Assembly (NCBI RefSeq): GCF_001540865.1
Contig: NC_033633.1
Span: forward strand, 7,781,691 to 7,845,690
Reading direction: 5' to 3'
From: Ananas comosus
Taxonomy: Eukaryota; Streptophyta; Magnoliopsida; Poales; Bromeliaceae
DNA length: 64,000 nucleotides
The notes under the pieces were generated by a model that was not told the DNA's origin, did not search any database, and saw nothing but the letters and a program-made list of their open reading frames with translations. How positions within the stretch are numbered: the stretch's first letter is position 1; each line of letters opens with the position of its first letter. The translations under genes and the position numbers were made by a program. Below are positions 14,431 to 24,134 of the stretch, piece after piece.

Positions 14431-17400
14431 CAAACACAAAGGGGGAGTAAGAGGTCCACCGTGGACCTTTCACTCCCCACGATCCACGAGGCTGAGTGCA
14501 GCCTCGTGGACCGTGCTTTTTCCCAACGCGGTGAGCTGCGATTTTCTTCTTCCTTGCCCCTCCTCTTTTCTTCTTTGCTCGTTCCCTCTCCATGTTTTCT
14601 TCAAAATAGAACAAGCAAAGTTGCTCGATTGCTCAGGAGGAAGTGCACGGATCTGCGGAGCAGCGGTTCGCGCGACACCGGTCCGAGAAATTTCATCTTT
14701 TCGTGGCCGCCCAATCCAAATTTTCTTGAGAAATTTCATCTTTCCACCGCTGCTCAATCCGAATTTTTTGGAATATAATCGGCAAAACCGTTTTGATTGC
14801 GAATACTTTGAGCAAGGAAAAAAAACATGTTTTATTCTGATTTTTTGGAAAAAATTCGTAAACGGAGCGCTTTATACGCTTGGATGATTACGCTTGGATG
14901 ATTGTTAGGGAATAATTCGCGTATTATACACGAATTAACTAACTAAGAGTAGAACATGAAAAAGGCGAGAAAGGGGCGAGCTTTCGTGCACGACAAATGG
15001 AGAATAAATTTACGGAGCATAGACCTCTATTTTTTTCCCCAATACCCATAATACCTATTTTACTCCGTAAAATTTTTATTTTGTTGGACCATCCAAACAT
15101 AGCAACTAAAAAACAAATAGAGGTTTCTAAAATTCAGAGTAAGTTGGTTTATTACGTTTATTACCCTATATCATGGGTTTCCCAAATAGCCCCTTAGTAC
15201 TTTCTAAAATATTACGAGTCTTTTTTTGTTCGCACAAAAGGGTACACTCTAGACCACTCACTCAGTCTAACTATTCCGTGACGACCTTTGTTGCGGTCTC
15301 GCGCCTCACCAACAGTAATAGATTTGAAAAGGGTAAACAACAAAAATGTGAGAACTTTAGATGAGTTCTCAGTGGGTGCAACTGCCGAAAGTGGCGCTCT
15401 ACACATTCGGTCTAAAGGAGGCATTAGTAACAAGCAATACTAAGCAACAACTATTACTACAATAGGAATGCAAATAAGCAAGAAATGCCTACAATGCCTC
15501 AACATATACAATATGCCACAATCATTTTATTATGCCATCGGTCTATACTCATGACTCAACTACATGCTCAACTGTAACCAATTTATTAATTTGGTTTCTT
15601 TTCTTTTTCACCTCATGGAGAGTCGAGAAATATCGAACTTCTCTCCAGTTGGTAGATACTTCGGGTAGAGGGAGATCGGACTTTTCCAAGTGTGGCATTG
15701 GGAGTCAAGATGATTGGACTTCTCCTTCTATGACACTTTCGGAAGGGGCAACATGTTTCCTCATTCACCCCAAGTTTCTGACTTTTGGTGTTATCCATGT
15801 TATTCAATTGCCATTTTTGTGTTCTCTCGTTCAAGTTTACTCCAGAGTTCAAACGTCACTATATTCACACCTTAGGTTTCAAACTAGGTTAGATGCCACA
15901 CTTGTTTCCTATGTTTCGAGGTTCACATAATACTTACATGCATGTTACACAGTGTCCTTTTTTATCATACAATGTGTTAGAAACCTCATTTTTCGTAGGC
16001 TAATGCTCATGAGCTATCTTGACCTACTAGATCCCTTAACATGCAACTATACATTTTAGTTTACATATTACTCATATTATATGCATGCAACCAAAGGAAA
16101 CTTTAGACAAAAGGACGATCAAATTCATTTCGCTGACATTCCTTGCCTTCTTCTTGATCTTCTCTAATGGGTGATCCATGATTTCCTTAGAACCTCAAGA
16201 AAATCCTAAAAATAGTTCTAACAAAGTTAGAATCTCAAAATCCCTCATTTGGAAAAACCTCTAGACAAAATCCTAAAGATACCAACTAACCTCTCCACCT
16301 CCTAGCATGAGAAAAATGGGTTAAGAGAGTTCTTCACCCTTCTAGAGCTTCTTCTTGATGCTCTTGACCTTCCCCAAGCTCCTAAGGAGATGGATCTCTA
16401 AGCTCCAACAATGAGAAAAACTAGGGCCCTGTTCTAGAGAGAGAAAGGAGGAAAAGAGAGGGAGTGAAAAGGAAAATAAAGTGAGGGATTAGGGTTTGGC
16501 TGTGAAAAGCCTATATATGGGAGTGCTACAATAGCACCTAAACCCCCCAACGATCCAAATTTACAACCAACAGATTCTCAGCCTTTATGCCAGGTTTCGG
16601 GCGCCGACTAACCTCACGTAGCTGCGCCCGATTGATAATCCGGACGCCAGCTCAGTCTCTCTCCAAACATTATTTGGGCGCACGCAGGGAAAATTAGGTG
16701 TCTATTTATTTAACAGGCCGCACGATCCCTGCTCTCAGGTTGAGCGTCTGAAAGCCATTCGGACGCTCACGGAAGACTATCCGAAAGATGTTCCGGGTGC
16801 CCGTAGGAACATTCTGATGGCCAAATCCTCGACTCCTGCGCGCACCCGAACTTTCACGTTGGGAATCCTAAAGATAGTTCGAATCAAAGTTTTAAGTGTC
16901 CATTGGCACGTGCCGTATCCACCATGCCATACCGTGCCAACAAGATACCGACACGATACAGACCCCGTGCCGATGGCACAGCTCAAAACCCTCTATTCTT
17001 TAAATTAGTAAGTAATTTTCTCAATAAAATTCAAAAGATGTGATAAAAAGATATAATAAATAGTTAAAATATTTTGTTGCTAAAGAAAATAAATATTTCA
17101 TGCTATTATGTGTCGGCACACAAGAATTTTTTTGACCGGCACACACCGTGCTGGCAAGTTTCCGACACGACCCCGTGCCATGACACTTAAATCCTTGGTC
17201 CGAATGCCCTCTTTGAGGTATCAAAACATTTTCAGGCGCCTGAATCCCTGTTTTGGGCGTCCGAAAAGGCTAAAACTCAGATTTTGCTTCTATTCAGGAT
17301 TCCGTTTCGATCCGAATTGATTTCAGTTCGATCCAAACTCGGTCTGAGCTTTTCAAAACCCACTTTAATCAAGTCTAATATGACCTAATCCGCACCTTAT

Positions 17401-18555
17401 CAATTTAGCAAAGTTCAGTGCATTACAATAAGAGGTGGGGGAAATATTTTCCAATACTTGTTCTGCTTTCATAAGTCGTGGTCGAAAGTACAAAGGCAAA
17501 TCAGCTTCAGAGTTCAATAAGTCAAAGAATGGTCGTAATACATGGTCAGATTTTCATAATCAATATATCTCATGCAAAGATGTAGACTACGATATTTTGA
17601 TTAGTGTAAATTAACAGTCATTTTATATGATAAACTATTGCATTGTTGATCTCTTCAGATGTGGTTTGTGTTTTATTGATGATATATATATGTATATATA
17701 ATCATCTAACTATACATCAAGTTCTTATTCCATACGCCTTTCTGACTTGCTTGGAAAGGGATATTGTAAAATCTTACTTCTGATTGATGCCATGCATTGT
17801 TTCAAAGAGTCATGCTCTTTTGTGTGTTACTTCTTCACTAATAATCTAATTGTAGAAGATTCAAATGCAGAAAGATATTCCATGTGCCTTTCTGATTTGC
17901 TTGGGAAGGGATATTGTAAAATCTTACTGAGTTACTTCTGATTGATACGATGCATTGTTTCAAAGAGTTATGCTCTTTTGTGTGTTACTTCTTCACTAAT
18001 AATCTTATTGTAGAAGATTCAAATGCAGAAAGAATTAACATGAGTACCGACTTGGAATCCAATGATGCTATGGAGGGAATACATAACTGCTTGTACGAAT
18101 CCAGTCTGAGTGGCAATGTAAAAGATTCATCTGACACGGAAGCAATGCTTAATGGTTTATATGATATATCCTGTTTGCGTGATGAAGTAACAAGTTCACC
18201 TGACGTGCTGATAGAGAATGGAAAGCTGAACTCCTTTAGCAAAGCATCTAGTTCAAGTGATGAGGTGAAAAATTCAGCGACCATGTTGATGAACAGTGAA
18301 AGCATATACAGGTCCAGCAGATACCCACTTCGTTACTTTGATTCTTTTGATAATATATGGACCGACAAGCAGATCTATCTGACTTCAATAAGGCATCCTG
18401 ACACTCTAGAGGCTTCCATTTTCGAACTGGAGGAGCTTGCTGTTAAAATCAGATGGCTTAAAGGTCTTTTAAAATTTGGGCTTCAGTGGTCAAATGCGAT
18501 GGTACCTTCCTGGAGGTTTGTGGAGAACTACAATCGAACAGATATGACTTCATAA
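1541..18555 (+). CDS. multi-exon host gene, 3' part, function unidentified
   Basis: Proposed exons: 1541-1657, 8728-8779, 8982-9088, 17435-17603 and 18014-18555. Each internal edge has AG before and GT after, and the phases chain without a stop. The last exon is the strongest, 180 codons open to a TAA. The first proposed exon encodes a CxxC pair (SYCALCKDLRPSLDW) and the next EHEGCQYSVRLVHTHNQ. The middle exons are basic and Ser/Asn-rich. The last begins with a Ser/Asp-rich low-complexity stretch and ends in a hydrophobic/charged helical region (LEELAVKIRWLKGLLKFGL). I do not recognise the family. The 5' end lies upstream of the window and more small exons may be missed. The introns are inflated to 7.1 and 8.3 kb by LTRs. 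The short middle exons could be chance open frames. It could also be a decaying gene. Confidence 0.5.
1658..2483. other. intron sequence, nothing recognised
   Basis: AT-rich, no open frame of interest and no inverted or direct repeat that I can see. Lies between the proposed exon at 1541-1657 and the LTR fragment starting at 2484. Confidence 0.4.
2484..3819 (-). mobile_element. LTR fragment, family 5 (3'-end part, minus orientation)
   Basis: Starts with TGTCATGCCCCGGGGCCC, the reverse complement of the terminus shared by the LTRs of this window. It has the common modules: a ggacagagtctcccctgta block (2618-2636) and an agtgggta module near 3195. A related copy starts at 48587. It is interrupted at 3819 by a solo LTR. 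The remainder may continue after 6797, but I could not match it with confidence. Confidence 0.6.
3820..6792 (-). mobile_element. solo LTR, family 2 (minus orientation)
   Basis: 2973 bp, from TGTCATGCCCCGAGCCC to …GGTATGTTACA, i.e. TG…CA on the minus strand. It is flanked by gaatg (3815-3819) and gaacg (6793-6797), a 5-bp target-site duplication with one transition. There is no internal coding region, primer site or polypurine tract, so it is a solo LTR from LTR-LTR recombination. On the minus strand the order is a U3 with two ACCGGT palindromes (about 6411-6441), a TATA-like tatatgaga near 6325, a GA/CT-rich leader (6220-6290), the conserved hairpin (4253-4275) and the terminal GTCCGTTCGGC module. 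Confidence 0.85.
4253..4275 (-). promoter_or_regulatory. conserved LTR RNA hairpin (family 2 copy)
   Basis: On the sense (minus) strand GGGAACTAT-GGACA-ATAGTTCTC folds into a 9-bp stem with one G-U pair. Equivalent hairpins occur in the other LTR families here. See the finding on covariation. Confidence 0.55.
6793..8727. other. repeat-derived intron DNA with GC-rich segment
   Basis: The first part has LTR-like texture but I could not delimit an element; it may be the rest of the family 5 LTR split at 3819. The segment 7836-8460 is strongly GC-rich with a GGC trinucleotide run (about 7949-7974) and a 64-bp tandem repeat. Long open frames on both strands here are a by-product of composition. 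Confidence 0.35.
8005..8132. repeat. 64-bp tandem duplication, two units
   Basis: Units 8005-8068 and 8069-8132 are nearly identical (ggcttggccttcttctcc… to …gtgcgaggttcc), inside the GC-rich segment. Confidence 0.85.
8728..8779 (+). CDS. small exon of unidentified gene
   Basis: 52 bp between acceptor gtaacag and donor gtaata. It reads EHEGCQYSVRLVHTHNQ and ends in phase 1, matching the start of the next proposed exon. It starts in phase 0, as the 1541-1657 exon requires. It is short, so chance openness is possible. Confidence 0.4.
8982..9088 (+). CDS. exon of unidentified gene abutting an LTR
   Basis: Acceptor tgctaacag, then 107 bp open in the expected frame (…LTGRRISANYGTGYIIGL). The exon runs to the base before an inserted LTR that begins at 9090. 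The G at 9089 plus the first LTR base makes the apparent GT donor. Reading through instead, the frame stays open into the LTR until about 9245, so an exonised or truncated product is also possible. Confidence 0.4.
9090..10310 (-). mobile_element. truncated LTR, family 4 (minus orientation)
   Basis: Begins TGTCATGCCCCGAGCCCC directly after the exon ending near 9088. It contains the conserved hairpin (9498-9519) followed by cccagtgggta. The far end is not recognisable and no matching attag duplication is seen, so the boundary at about 10310 is approximate and the LTR looks truncated. Confidence 0.6.
9498..9519 (-). promoter_or_regulatory. conserved LTR RNA hairpin (family 4 copy)
   Basis: Sense strand GGGAAACA-TTTTTG-TGTTTCTC: 8-bp stem with one G-U pair. 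The stem bases differ from family 1 (AACTA/TAGTT to AAACA/TGTTT) but pairing is kept. Confidence 0.55.
10311..11851. other. intron/repeat DNA, nothing recognised
   Basis: AT-rich with scattered short runs (for example a TA run near 11186-11198). No delimited element or coding frame found. Confidence 0.4.
11852..11949. mobile_element. 98-bp Tourist-like MITE
   Basis: Terminal inverted repeats ggccttgtttggtcgtgcg and its mirror cgcacggccaaacaggcac, flanked by TAA on both sides (11849-11851 and 11950-11952). The 3-bp TAA duplication fits PIF/Harbinger-derived MITEs. Confidence 0.7.
12011..12092. repeat. tandem duplication with CT runs
   Basis: Two units starting agtacttgtttgttagttat, each ending in a (TC)n run and ttattt. 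Confidence 0.8.
12172..12658. mobile_element. small MULE-type MITE
   Basis: Starts GGACTTTTTT and ends AAAAATCC. Both arms share a degenerate inverted repeat (ttatttggg…aaataaaa with its mirror). The flanks ttgttgcta (12163-12171) and ctgttgcta (12659-12667) form a 9-bp duplication with one mismatch. The interior carries three dispersed ggtgaatcatt/ttcaccg motifs (near 12320-12355 and 12440-12460), also found inside the large element at 41129-45774. Confidence 0.65.
14151..14379. mobile_element. MITE of the 'ctatcgatagcacc' family
   Basis: About 229 bp with inverted termini (gctgggatagtatcgatagc and a mirror at the right end). The same family is at 39557-39742 and 40087-40314, and in the target of the large gypsy insertion (24052-24134 plus 39522-39541). 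Confidence 0.7.
14380..14430. repeat. (TC)n(TA)n microsatellite
   Basis: About 30 bp of TC followed by about 20 bp of TA. Confidence 0.9.
15350..15370 (-). promoter_or_regulatory. conserved LTR RNA hairpin (family 3 copy)
   Basis: Sense strand GAGAACT-CATCTAA-AGTTCTC: a perfect 7-bp stem in which the G-U pair of the other families is replaced by A-U. Confidence 0.55.
16590..17265 (-). promoter_or_regulatory. family 3 U3 array of GC-rich dyad motifs
   Basis: Repeated half-sites and dyads such as cgggcgccga, tccggacgcc, tttgggcgc, caggcgcctgaa and tgggcgtccgaa, upstream (minus strand) of the TATA-like sequence near 16511. A counterpart array lies at about 53760-54075 in the opposite-strand copy. 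Confidence 0.5.
17435..17603 (+). CDS. exon of unidentified gene (basic, Ser/Asn-rich)
   Basis: The acceptor AG at 17433-17434 lies 6 bp beyond the end of an LTR (17427). The frame is open over 56 codons, with residues such as FISRGRKYKGKSASEF, and the donor gtgtaaat gives phase 1. That joins in frame to the exon at 18014. Confidence 0.45.
17738..18031 (+). repeat. tandem duplication containing a splice acceptor
   Basis: About 17738-17871 is repeated at about 17885-18031 with few changes plus an 11-bp internal insertion. Each unit ends with ttgtagaagattcaaatgca, so the acceptor of the last exon exists twice, at 17855 and 18013. Confidence 0.85.
18014..18555 (+). CDS. terminal exon of unidentified gene
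   Basis: Begins after the acceptor cttattgtag and stays open for 180 codons to TAA at 18553-18555. The N-terminal two thirds are Ser/Asp/Asn-rich and probably disordered (e.g. KASSSSDEVKNSATML). The C-terminal 70 residues look folded: RYPLRYFDSFDNIWTDKQ, then LEELAVKIRWLKGLLKFG and a Trp-rich end (WSNAMVPSWRFVEN). The acceptor and exon start belong to a local tandem duplication (17738-18031). I cannot assign the family. A protein profile search of this exon would be the quickest route to a name. Confidence 0.6.
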
Positions 18556-19497
18556 CATATCCTCAGTTTCATCTTCTGATATCTAACTGCAAAGGTTTGC
18601 ATCTACCTTATTCCCTTTATGCGCAGTCGCCACTTCATGGTTAGTTTAGTGAGTTCACTAATGTAATCTAAGTCATTTTCTATTAGCAAATCATTTTGGT
18701 TGTAGGTGCATGAACTTAGTATTGTTGAATATGTGGTGGAATAAAAAAAATATCAAGGCGTTATTGCAGATCTCTTGGACCCTACTCTTTTTTAATGAAG
18801 GGTCTACAATGACACATTTATCTATGGATCAACAGGCCACTGTTTCATCCTTGAATATGCCTCTCTTGCTTTTATAATTTGAAGAAACTTCAATTTTTCA
18901 AGTTGTCCTCAGGATCCTCAAAAAGCATTTTTACTCTGATTTATTTTCAATACATGTGGTTCCTTCCAAATGATCTATATGTCTAGGTGATCTATTTTCC
19001 ACTGATATATACATCCTCGGATCCTTCCTTATTTACAAGAAATCCACAAGTATAATTTAGAGTTGTATTATTGTGATCCTCGCTAATGCTGTAGATGTCT
19101 CCTTTTCCATTTGGTGCTTTTGTTTCCCGCCCATGCCAATAAACTAGAAGCCTACTTCCACTCGATTTGCTAATAGACATTGCAGCCTCCGTCCACCAAA
19201 CAGGGCATTGGTTTATCTGATGCTGTTTCTATAGGCCGGAAGGTGAACCAATGCTCCTGCAGTTGGCTGATTCTGCTTCTGTCATTCAGAAGGTCAACCA
19301 ATGCAGTCCTGCAATAAATGCAACATTTCAGAGCCTTTAGATGCTGAAAATATGAGGGCAGATGTCCTTCCATTTTGTTTATTTTTCCATAGAGCTGTAT
19401 CCTCTGCTGTGAAATTAGGGAAACTAGAGATTTTGTTTCACCTGCAACGCAGAGTCTATAACTATGCTGTCTAGGGGGAATTCTTTAGGTACAATGT

Positions 19498-19598
19498 GAT
19501 GGCAGAAATGATCTATGAGAACAGGATGGCTACTGGCAAGCACAGGTTGATGGCAGAAATGATTTATGAAAAAAGGATGGCTACTGACAATATGCCTA
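19498..19598. repeat. 51-bp tandem duplication
   Basis: gatggcagaaatgat…ggatggctactg occurs at 19498 and again at 19549 with a few substitutions. Confidence 0.8.
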
Positions 19599-21353
19599 AC
19601 TCTTAGAAGGTGTACCCAACGTTGTCGCATCCAACCATAAGACCCAAATGACCCAAATGGCGTTGTGAATATGCTGCTGATGTATTTAGGTGTTATTGAA
19701 GCTTCAACGCCAAGTCCTCATTAAATCTTGGACTTGAAGGCATTTGACGTTAACATTGAAGTTGGCCAACCTCTTATTCTTTTTGTAAGAATAATATTCA
19801 TATATATGTGCCATGGAAAAAAGAAAAAAGTGCCCAAAATAAAGTTTTCAAATCATGATCGCATCAGGGAAACAAAGCCGGTATGATCAAACATTGCTGA
19901 ATCCATGCATTAAAGACCTTAAGATCATGCTTTGTGTTCACAATGCTAAATTGAAATCAAATCTACATGAGAAAGCGAAGAGATCGACCTTTCTAAGGTC
20001 TTAGTATAGTTTATAGTAGGATATGTACTTGCTTGTCGTATCATGTAGCTGCGCATATGCTCTTTGTTTTGTTCTGGGATAATAACGAGTATTGGAACAA
20101 ATTTTTCTATCTTGAGATAGTTTATTATTCCGTGATAGTCAGAAATAAAAGTATAATAGTATTTGGTTCGTAATGTTGTTATCCTTCTGAATAAGTGAAA
20201 GTGCATTTGTTTAATTTTATAGAATAATAGAAAGTAGTAAAAAAAAAAAAAAAAAAAGAAGATTGAATTTGATTTTGAATATGTACTTGGTTTTAAAAAA
20301 AAACCTATTATAATATTTAATAAAAATATTTTATTATAAAAATACTTTTTCTTTTTCAAATTCTACTGAAGCGTAAATTTAATAAAAATAATTTATCATA
20401 ATCGTTAAGTATAATTTATTATAATTTTTAAGTATAAAAAATATGCAGTAATTAATATAGTATAATTAATAATTATTATTATATAATTTACTCTTTGTAA
20501 TATGTAAATATTATGTCTACATAATTTACTTTTAAGTCAATTTATAATCTTTAGAATTAACCTTGGAAATAACACTATTTCATTAAAATGGTGGAATGGA
20601 TTATTCAAAGCTCTCTTGGGATAATCAGGAATATTAAGGTTTGACCGGAAAAAAGTATTTCGATTAAAAGACATCTTATCTGGTGGAATAGCGTTGATAA
20701 CTTTCGTCTTGCCTTATCTCCGAATCAAAAAGGACCTAGAGTGTAGGGATTAAGATTTGTTTTTATCCTTAACATTTATTATCTGTTATAAGAACGAAAG
20801 GAGAACATTGTATAAACCTCACAGTTTTCTCAGCCGCATCCTTAGGCACGTCCTTTTCGCGGGAGGGGAAGAAAGAAAAGGCTTAGGAAAGCTCTAGGAA
20901 CTCTGAATAGTTCTTTGAATAAAAGTAGATTCGAAATGAGACAAACAAAAGATATAGAAATGAGACAAACAAAAGAAATAAAAATAGATTCCAAATGAGA
21001 CAAACAAAAGAGACCCTGTGGGTATTAAGTACCTGTTTGATGATGAGCCGGGAGTCTCCGTGGACTGGTCTCTTTTTTTTTCTTTTTTTTTAACTTAGGA
21101 TTCCAACTTGGGTCTCAGATGCCAACCACCAAGCTCTTTGCCACTTACTCTAGGGATTGGTCTCTTGCTATAAGAAGAAAGACGTAATTACAACAAAATA
21201 TATTCCTTTTTATATTATACTCAAGTTTTTGATAAAAAAAATCTAGTCGTCATGCCTCTCCTGCACACCTTTATTCTCTCCGATCTTTTAGTAGAAAGAC
21301 GTTTTCTGTACAAGAGTTAGCACCTCGGTGAGTACTCCGATCAGATCAGCAAT

Positions 21354-21399
21354 CTCGTTTGAATATCTATAGAGGCCTCGTTTGAATATCTATAGAGGC
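21354..21399. repeat. 23-bp exact tandem duplication
   Basis: Two adjacent identical 23-bp units (21354-21376 and 21377-21399) starting ctcgtttgaatatc. Confidence 0.9.
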
Positions 21400-22162
21400 C
21401 AGACGTTTGCGGCCGATTATTAGATCGCGGTGTAGATTTATTCGCACAAAAGTGAAGATTGAATCTTTCTTTTTCTCTTTCAATCTTAAATACACGAGAG
21501 ATCCTGTTTTTGCATGGTTTTCGACATTAGATCTCAAGTTTTAAAATCAAATTTTGTTTCATTTTTCTTTTCACTGCGTTTTATTGTACGCAAATCCTAA
21601 CAGTGAACTAAAAGGCTTTGTGTATTTCTCACCTTCTAGATCTTTAATAAATGTTAAAACAAGAGAGAGGGTGGCCTCTACTAGGGCTATTACTAACCCT
21701 AACTAGTGCCGATCAAGGTGGGAAAGAGTAAAAGTTATTCACTTCGATTTAATCCCATGAGAGATGAAGAAGCTATTTTCACAGTTGTAATATGAAGCAC
21801 CTGGTAACATGTTTAATGCTATAAGTTGGAAATTGCCCAAAATAAATGGTTAGGTGCTCGATCGCATGGCTAAATCTAGTTTTATGGCTAATTAGGTGTC
21901 ACCGTGCAGGAGATGGTAAGCTTAGTTCATGCTATTTCACCGATTGTTCAGCTCCAGATTTGCTGCGTAAGAAATATAATAAGCACAAGATGTTGAGACT
22001 CATGATCCAAGAGGCTTTTCATTTGCTATTTTAATCACGTGTGTTTGGTTCAGGGTATACTATTAGAATTACAGGCAATCCTATTGGAATTATTACATGT
22101 GGTTAATCCAGTCTCTAATCTAGTCGGTAATGTAGCATTACAATAATGCAATATTACTCTAA

Positions 22163-23137
22163 GGGCGCGTTTGGTTCGAGTTATGTAATATTACAGAGTA
22201 TTTCAATATATCCAGGTATCTTGGATTTCTAAATGAGATTACTATTCATGCTGCATTAGTGCGTTTGGTTTAATACAGTAATGTATTGCTGGATTGCAGC
22301 GTTTATAGCGTTACTACTTTGCTTCTGTCTATAAAATTTACTAATCTAGACAATAAAATATAATCTATTCCAAAATTGCCCTTAGTCATATTTCGTAAAA
22401 TTTTTTTTACTGTTTACAAACAATATTTTTTTACCAAATTTTATTTTAAATTAACTTAATTTTTTAAATTTTAAATTTTAAATTTTAAATTTTTACAACA
22501 ATTTAAATTTAATATTTTAATTTAAAATATGGAATTTCTAAATTTAAAATCTAAAATTTAAATATAAATATATATAAAATAAAAAATTAAAATCTAAATT
22601 TAAAATTCAGAATTTAAAATACAAATTTGTGTTTTAAAATTTGAAATTTGAAATTTGAAATTTAAAATTTGAAATTTCAAACTTATAATTTAAAATCTAA
22701 ACTTTTAATTTAAACTTAAAATTTAAAATTTAAAATTTTAAACTTATAATTTAAAATCTAAAATTTTAATTTAAATTTAAAATTTAAAATTTAAATTTGA
22801 AGTTTAAAAATTTTAAATTTTAAATTTAAAAATTCAAATTTAAAAATTAAAAATTAAAAGTTGACAATTCAAAATTTTAAATTAAATTTTTTAAAATAAT
22901 ATATTGAAAGGGTTTCGAGAGTTAGAGGGTAAAATTTTCATTTTACATAATATGTAGTATTACCGGTTTTCAGTAATGCAAGATACACGACCCCCTTCTC
23001 GTTAATATTTTCGGTGTAATCCTGCTCGATTTGTAATGCTATATTAACGGTTGGATTACATAGCGGATGAACCAAACACAGTAATCCTGACAGGATTGTC
23101 TGTAATCCTGCCAGGATAACTCGAACCAAACGCACTC
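22163..23137. mobile_element. Tourist-like element with AT-rich satellite core
   Basis: Termini gggcgcgtttggttcgag and, mirrored, gagtgcgtttggttcgag, flanked by TAA (22160-22162 and 23138-23140). The core (about 22430-22890) is almost pure A/T, made of shuffled aaattt/taaattt words. Confidence 0.75.
22430..22890. repeat. degenerate A/T satellite
   Basis: Irregular tandem words of 7-9 bp (aaattttaa, tttaaattt), with almost no G or C over 450 bp. Confidence 0.8.
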
Positions 23138-23262
23138 TAAAAATATTATCAAGGAGTGGGTATCTCGTATTATTGATAAGCAAGTAATCTTGCATATTAT
23201 TATATAAAATTATAATTTTACCCCTTCAAACCCTCCCAAACTCTTTTAATGTGTTATTTTTA

Positions 23263-23264
<2 letters not shown>

Positions 23265-23298
<34 letters not shown>
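23265..23298. repeat. (CT)n microsatellite
   Basis: About 34 bp of CT. Confidence 0.9.
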
Positions 23299-23299
<1 letters not shown>

Positions 23300-23679
23300 T
23301 TGCACGAATCCTAATAAATGAGTTTCTAAATTAAAATCTATTTATTTTTTAATTATTGTATATTTATATAATATATTTTTTTAAATTTATTCTTATATTA
23401 GTTGAAATTAATTTTTAGCTTTATATGTGTCTTTTTATTTATATTGCTTATTAATATAATTAATTTAAGTGCAAATTATATTAAGTTATTGTTTAGTAAA
23501 AAGAATATTAAATATGATCACAAAGATAATTTTGGAATAGAATAATAATTTACTGTCAGGATTACTGAATTTTATAAATTAAATTAAATATAGTAATTCA
23601 ATATAAACTATAATGCAATATCAGTAGTAATCTGATTCAGAATTTTTGATTATTTCAAAATAAAGGATATCGCGCCTTA

Positions 23680-24051
23680 GACAGAGACCTCCAAAGTATA
23701 GTTCATTCCTGTATGTCATCTTTTGTTATGATGAATAGAGTTGTATAAATGTGATGTATTTTGGGATAATCATGTGATAGATGATGTATAGAGAAGAAAA
23801 CAAGAGAATGTAATTATTGTATGCATGTATGTGATCAAAGGTGTTCACAATACTTGTATGGATGCAATAGATTAGAACTTTCACTTTTGATGTTGCTTGC
23901 CCTCGTGCAAGCCATATATATCATTATTTTCGCTGTGTAAAATATATACATGTTGTAATTGTTGAGCCTTGGGCGGACAGGGAAGATGCTGTCCGTTCAG
24001 CGTCTGTCGGCGTGCCCGAACCGACCTAATAAGCGGGCTCGGGGCATGACA
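23680..24051 (+). mobile_element. truncated LTR, 3' end (plus orientation)
   Basis: Ends with the shared terminus …gggctcggggcatgaca at 24051. It contains a 7-bp hairpin (cggacag/ctgtccg, 23974-23995) followed by ttcagcg. The left boundary is uncertain because the 5' part of the LTR is missing. It truncates the MITE that follows. Confidence 0.65.
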
Positions 24052-24134
24052 ATAATTAAACGGATGAAAATGATAAAAGAGATAATCTAACGGCAGAAAA
24101 CTTGATAGCACCAAATGTTTCGTGCTATCGATAG
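24052..24134. mobile_element. MITE remnant, target of the gypsy insertion
   Basis: The right half of the 'ctatcgatagcacc' MITE, cut on the left by an LTR and on the right by the family 1 LTR. Its last few bases continue at 39522-39541 (gatagtatcccaaccgggc). Confidence 0.65.

Larger units (their letters stand above)
12945..15193. mobile_element. Tourist/PIF-like element nested in LTR
   Basis: Flanked by TTA duplications (12942-12944 and 15194-15196). Termini gggcttgtttgggga and, mirrored, ggggctatttggga. No transposase seen. It contains a smaller MITE (14151-14379) and a microsatellite. The region 13690-13860 is purine-rich without a credible gene. Confidence 0.6.
12748..17427 (-). mobile_element. 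LTR, family 3 (minus orientation), split by a nested element
   Basis: LTR pieces 12748-12944 and 15194-17427 are separated by a nested element (12945-15193), giving about 2.43 kb of LTR. The left end is TGTCATGCCCTGAG and the right end GTGCATTACA. The family is confirmed by the opposite-strand copy at 53584-56050, whose first bases and U3 match. It carries the hairpin (15350-15370), a CT-rich leader with TATA-like tatatat near 16511, and a U3 array of GGGCGCC/GGACGC motifs. The right end lies 6 bp from the acceptor of the exon at 17435. TSDs are not convincing (ataca versus ataag). Confidence 0.7.
18556..22162. other. intergenic, downstream of the plus-strand gene
   Basis: No coding frame that I trust. 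It contains two short direct repeats with a spacing of about 51 bp (19217-19318 and 19498-19598), a poly-A run near 20239, a poly-T run near 21067 and a 23-bp tandem repeat at 21354-21399. Confidence 0.5.
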
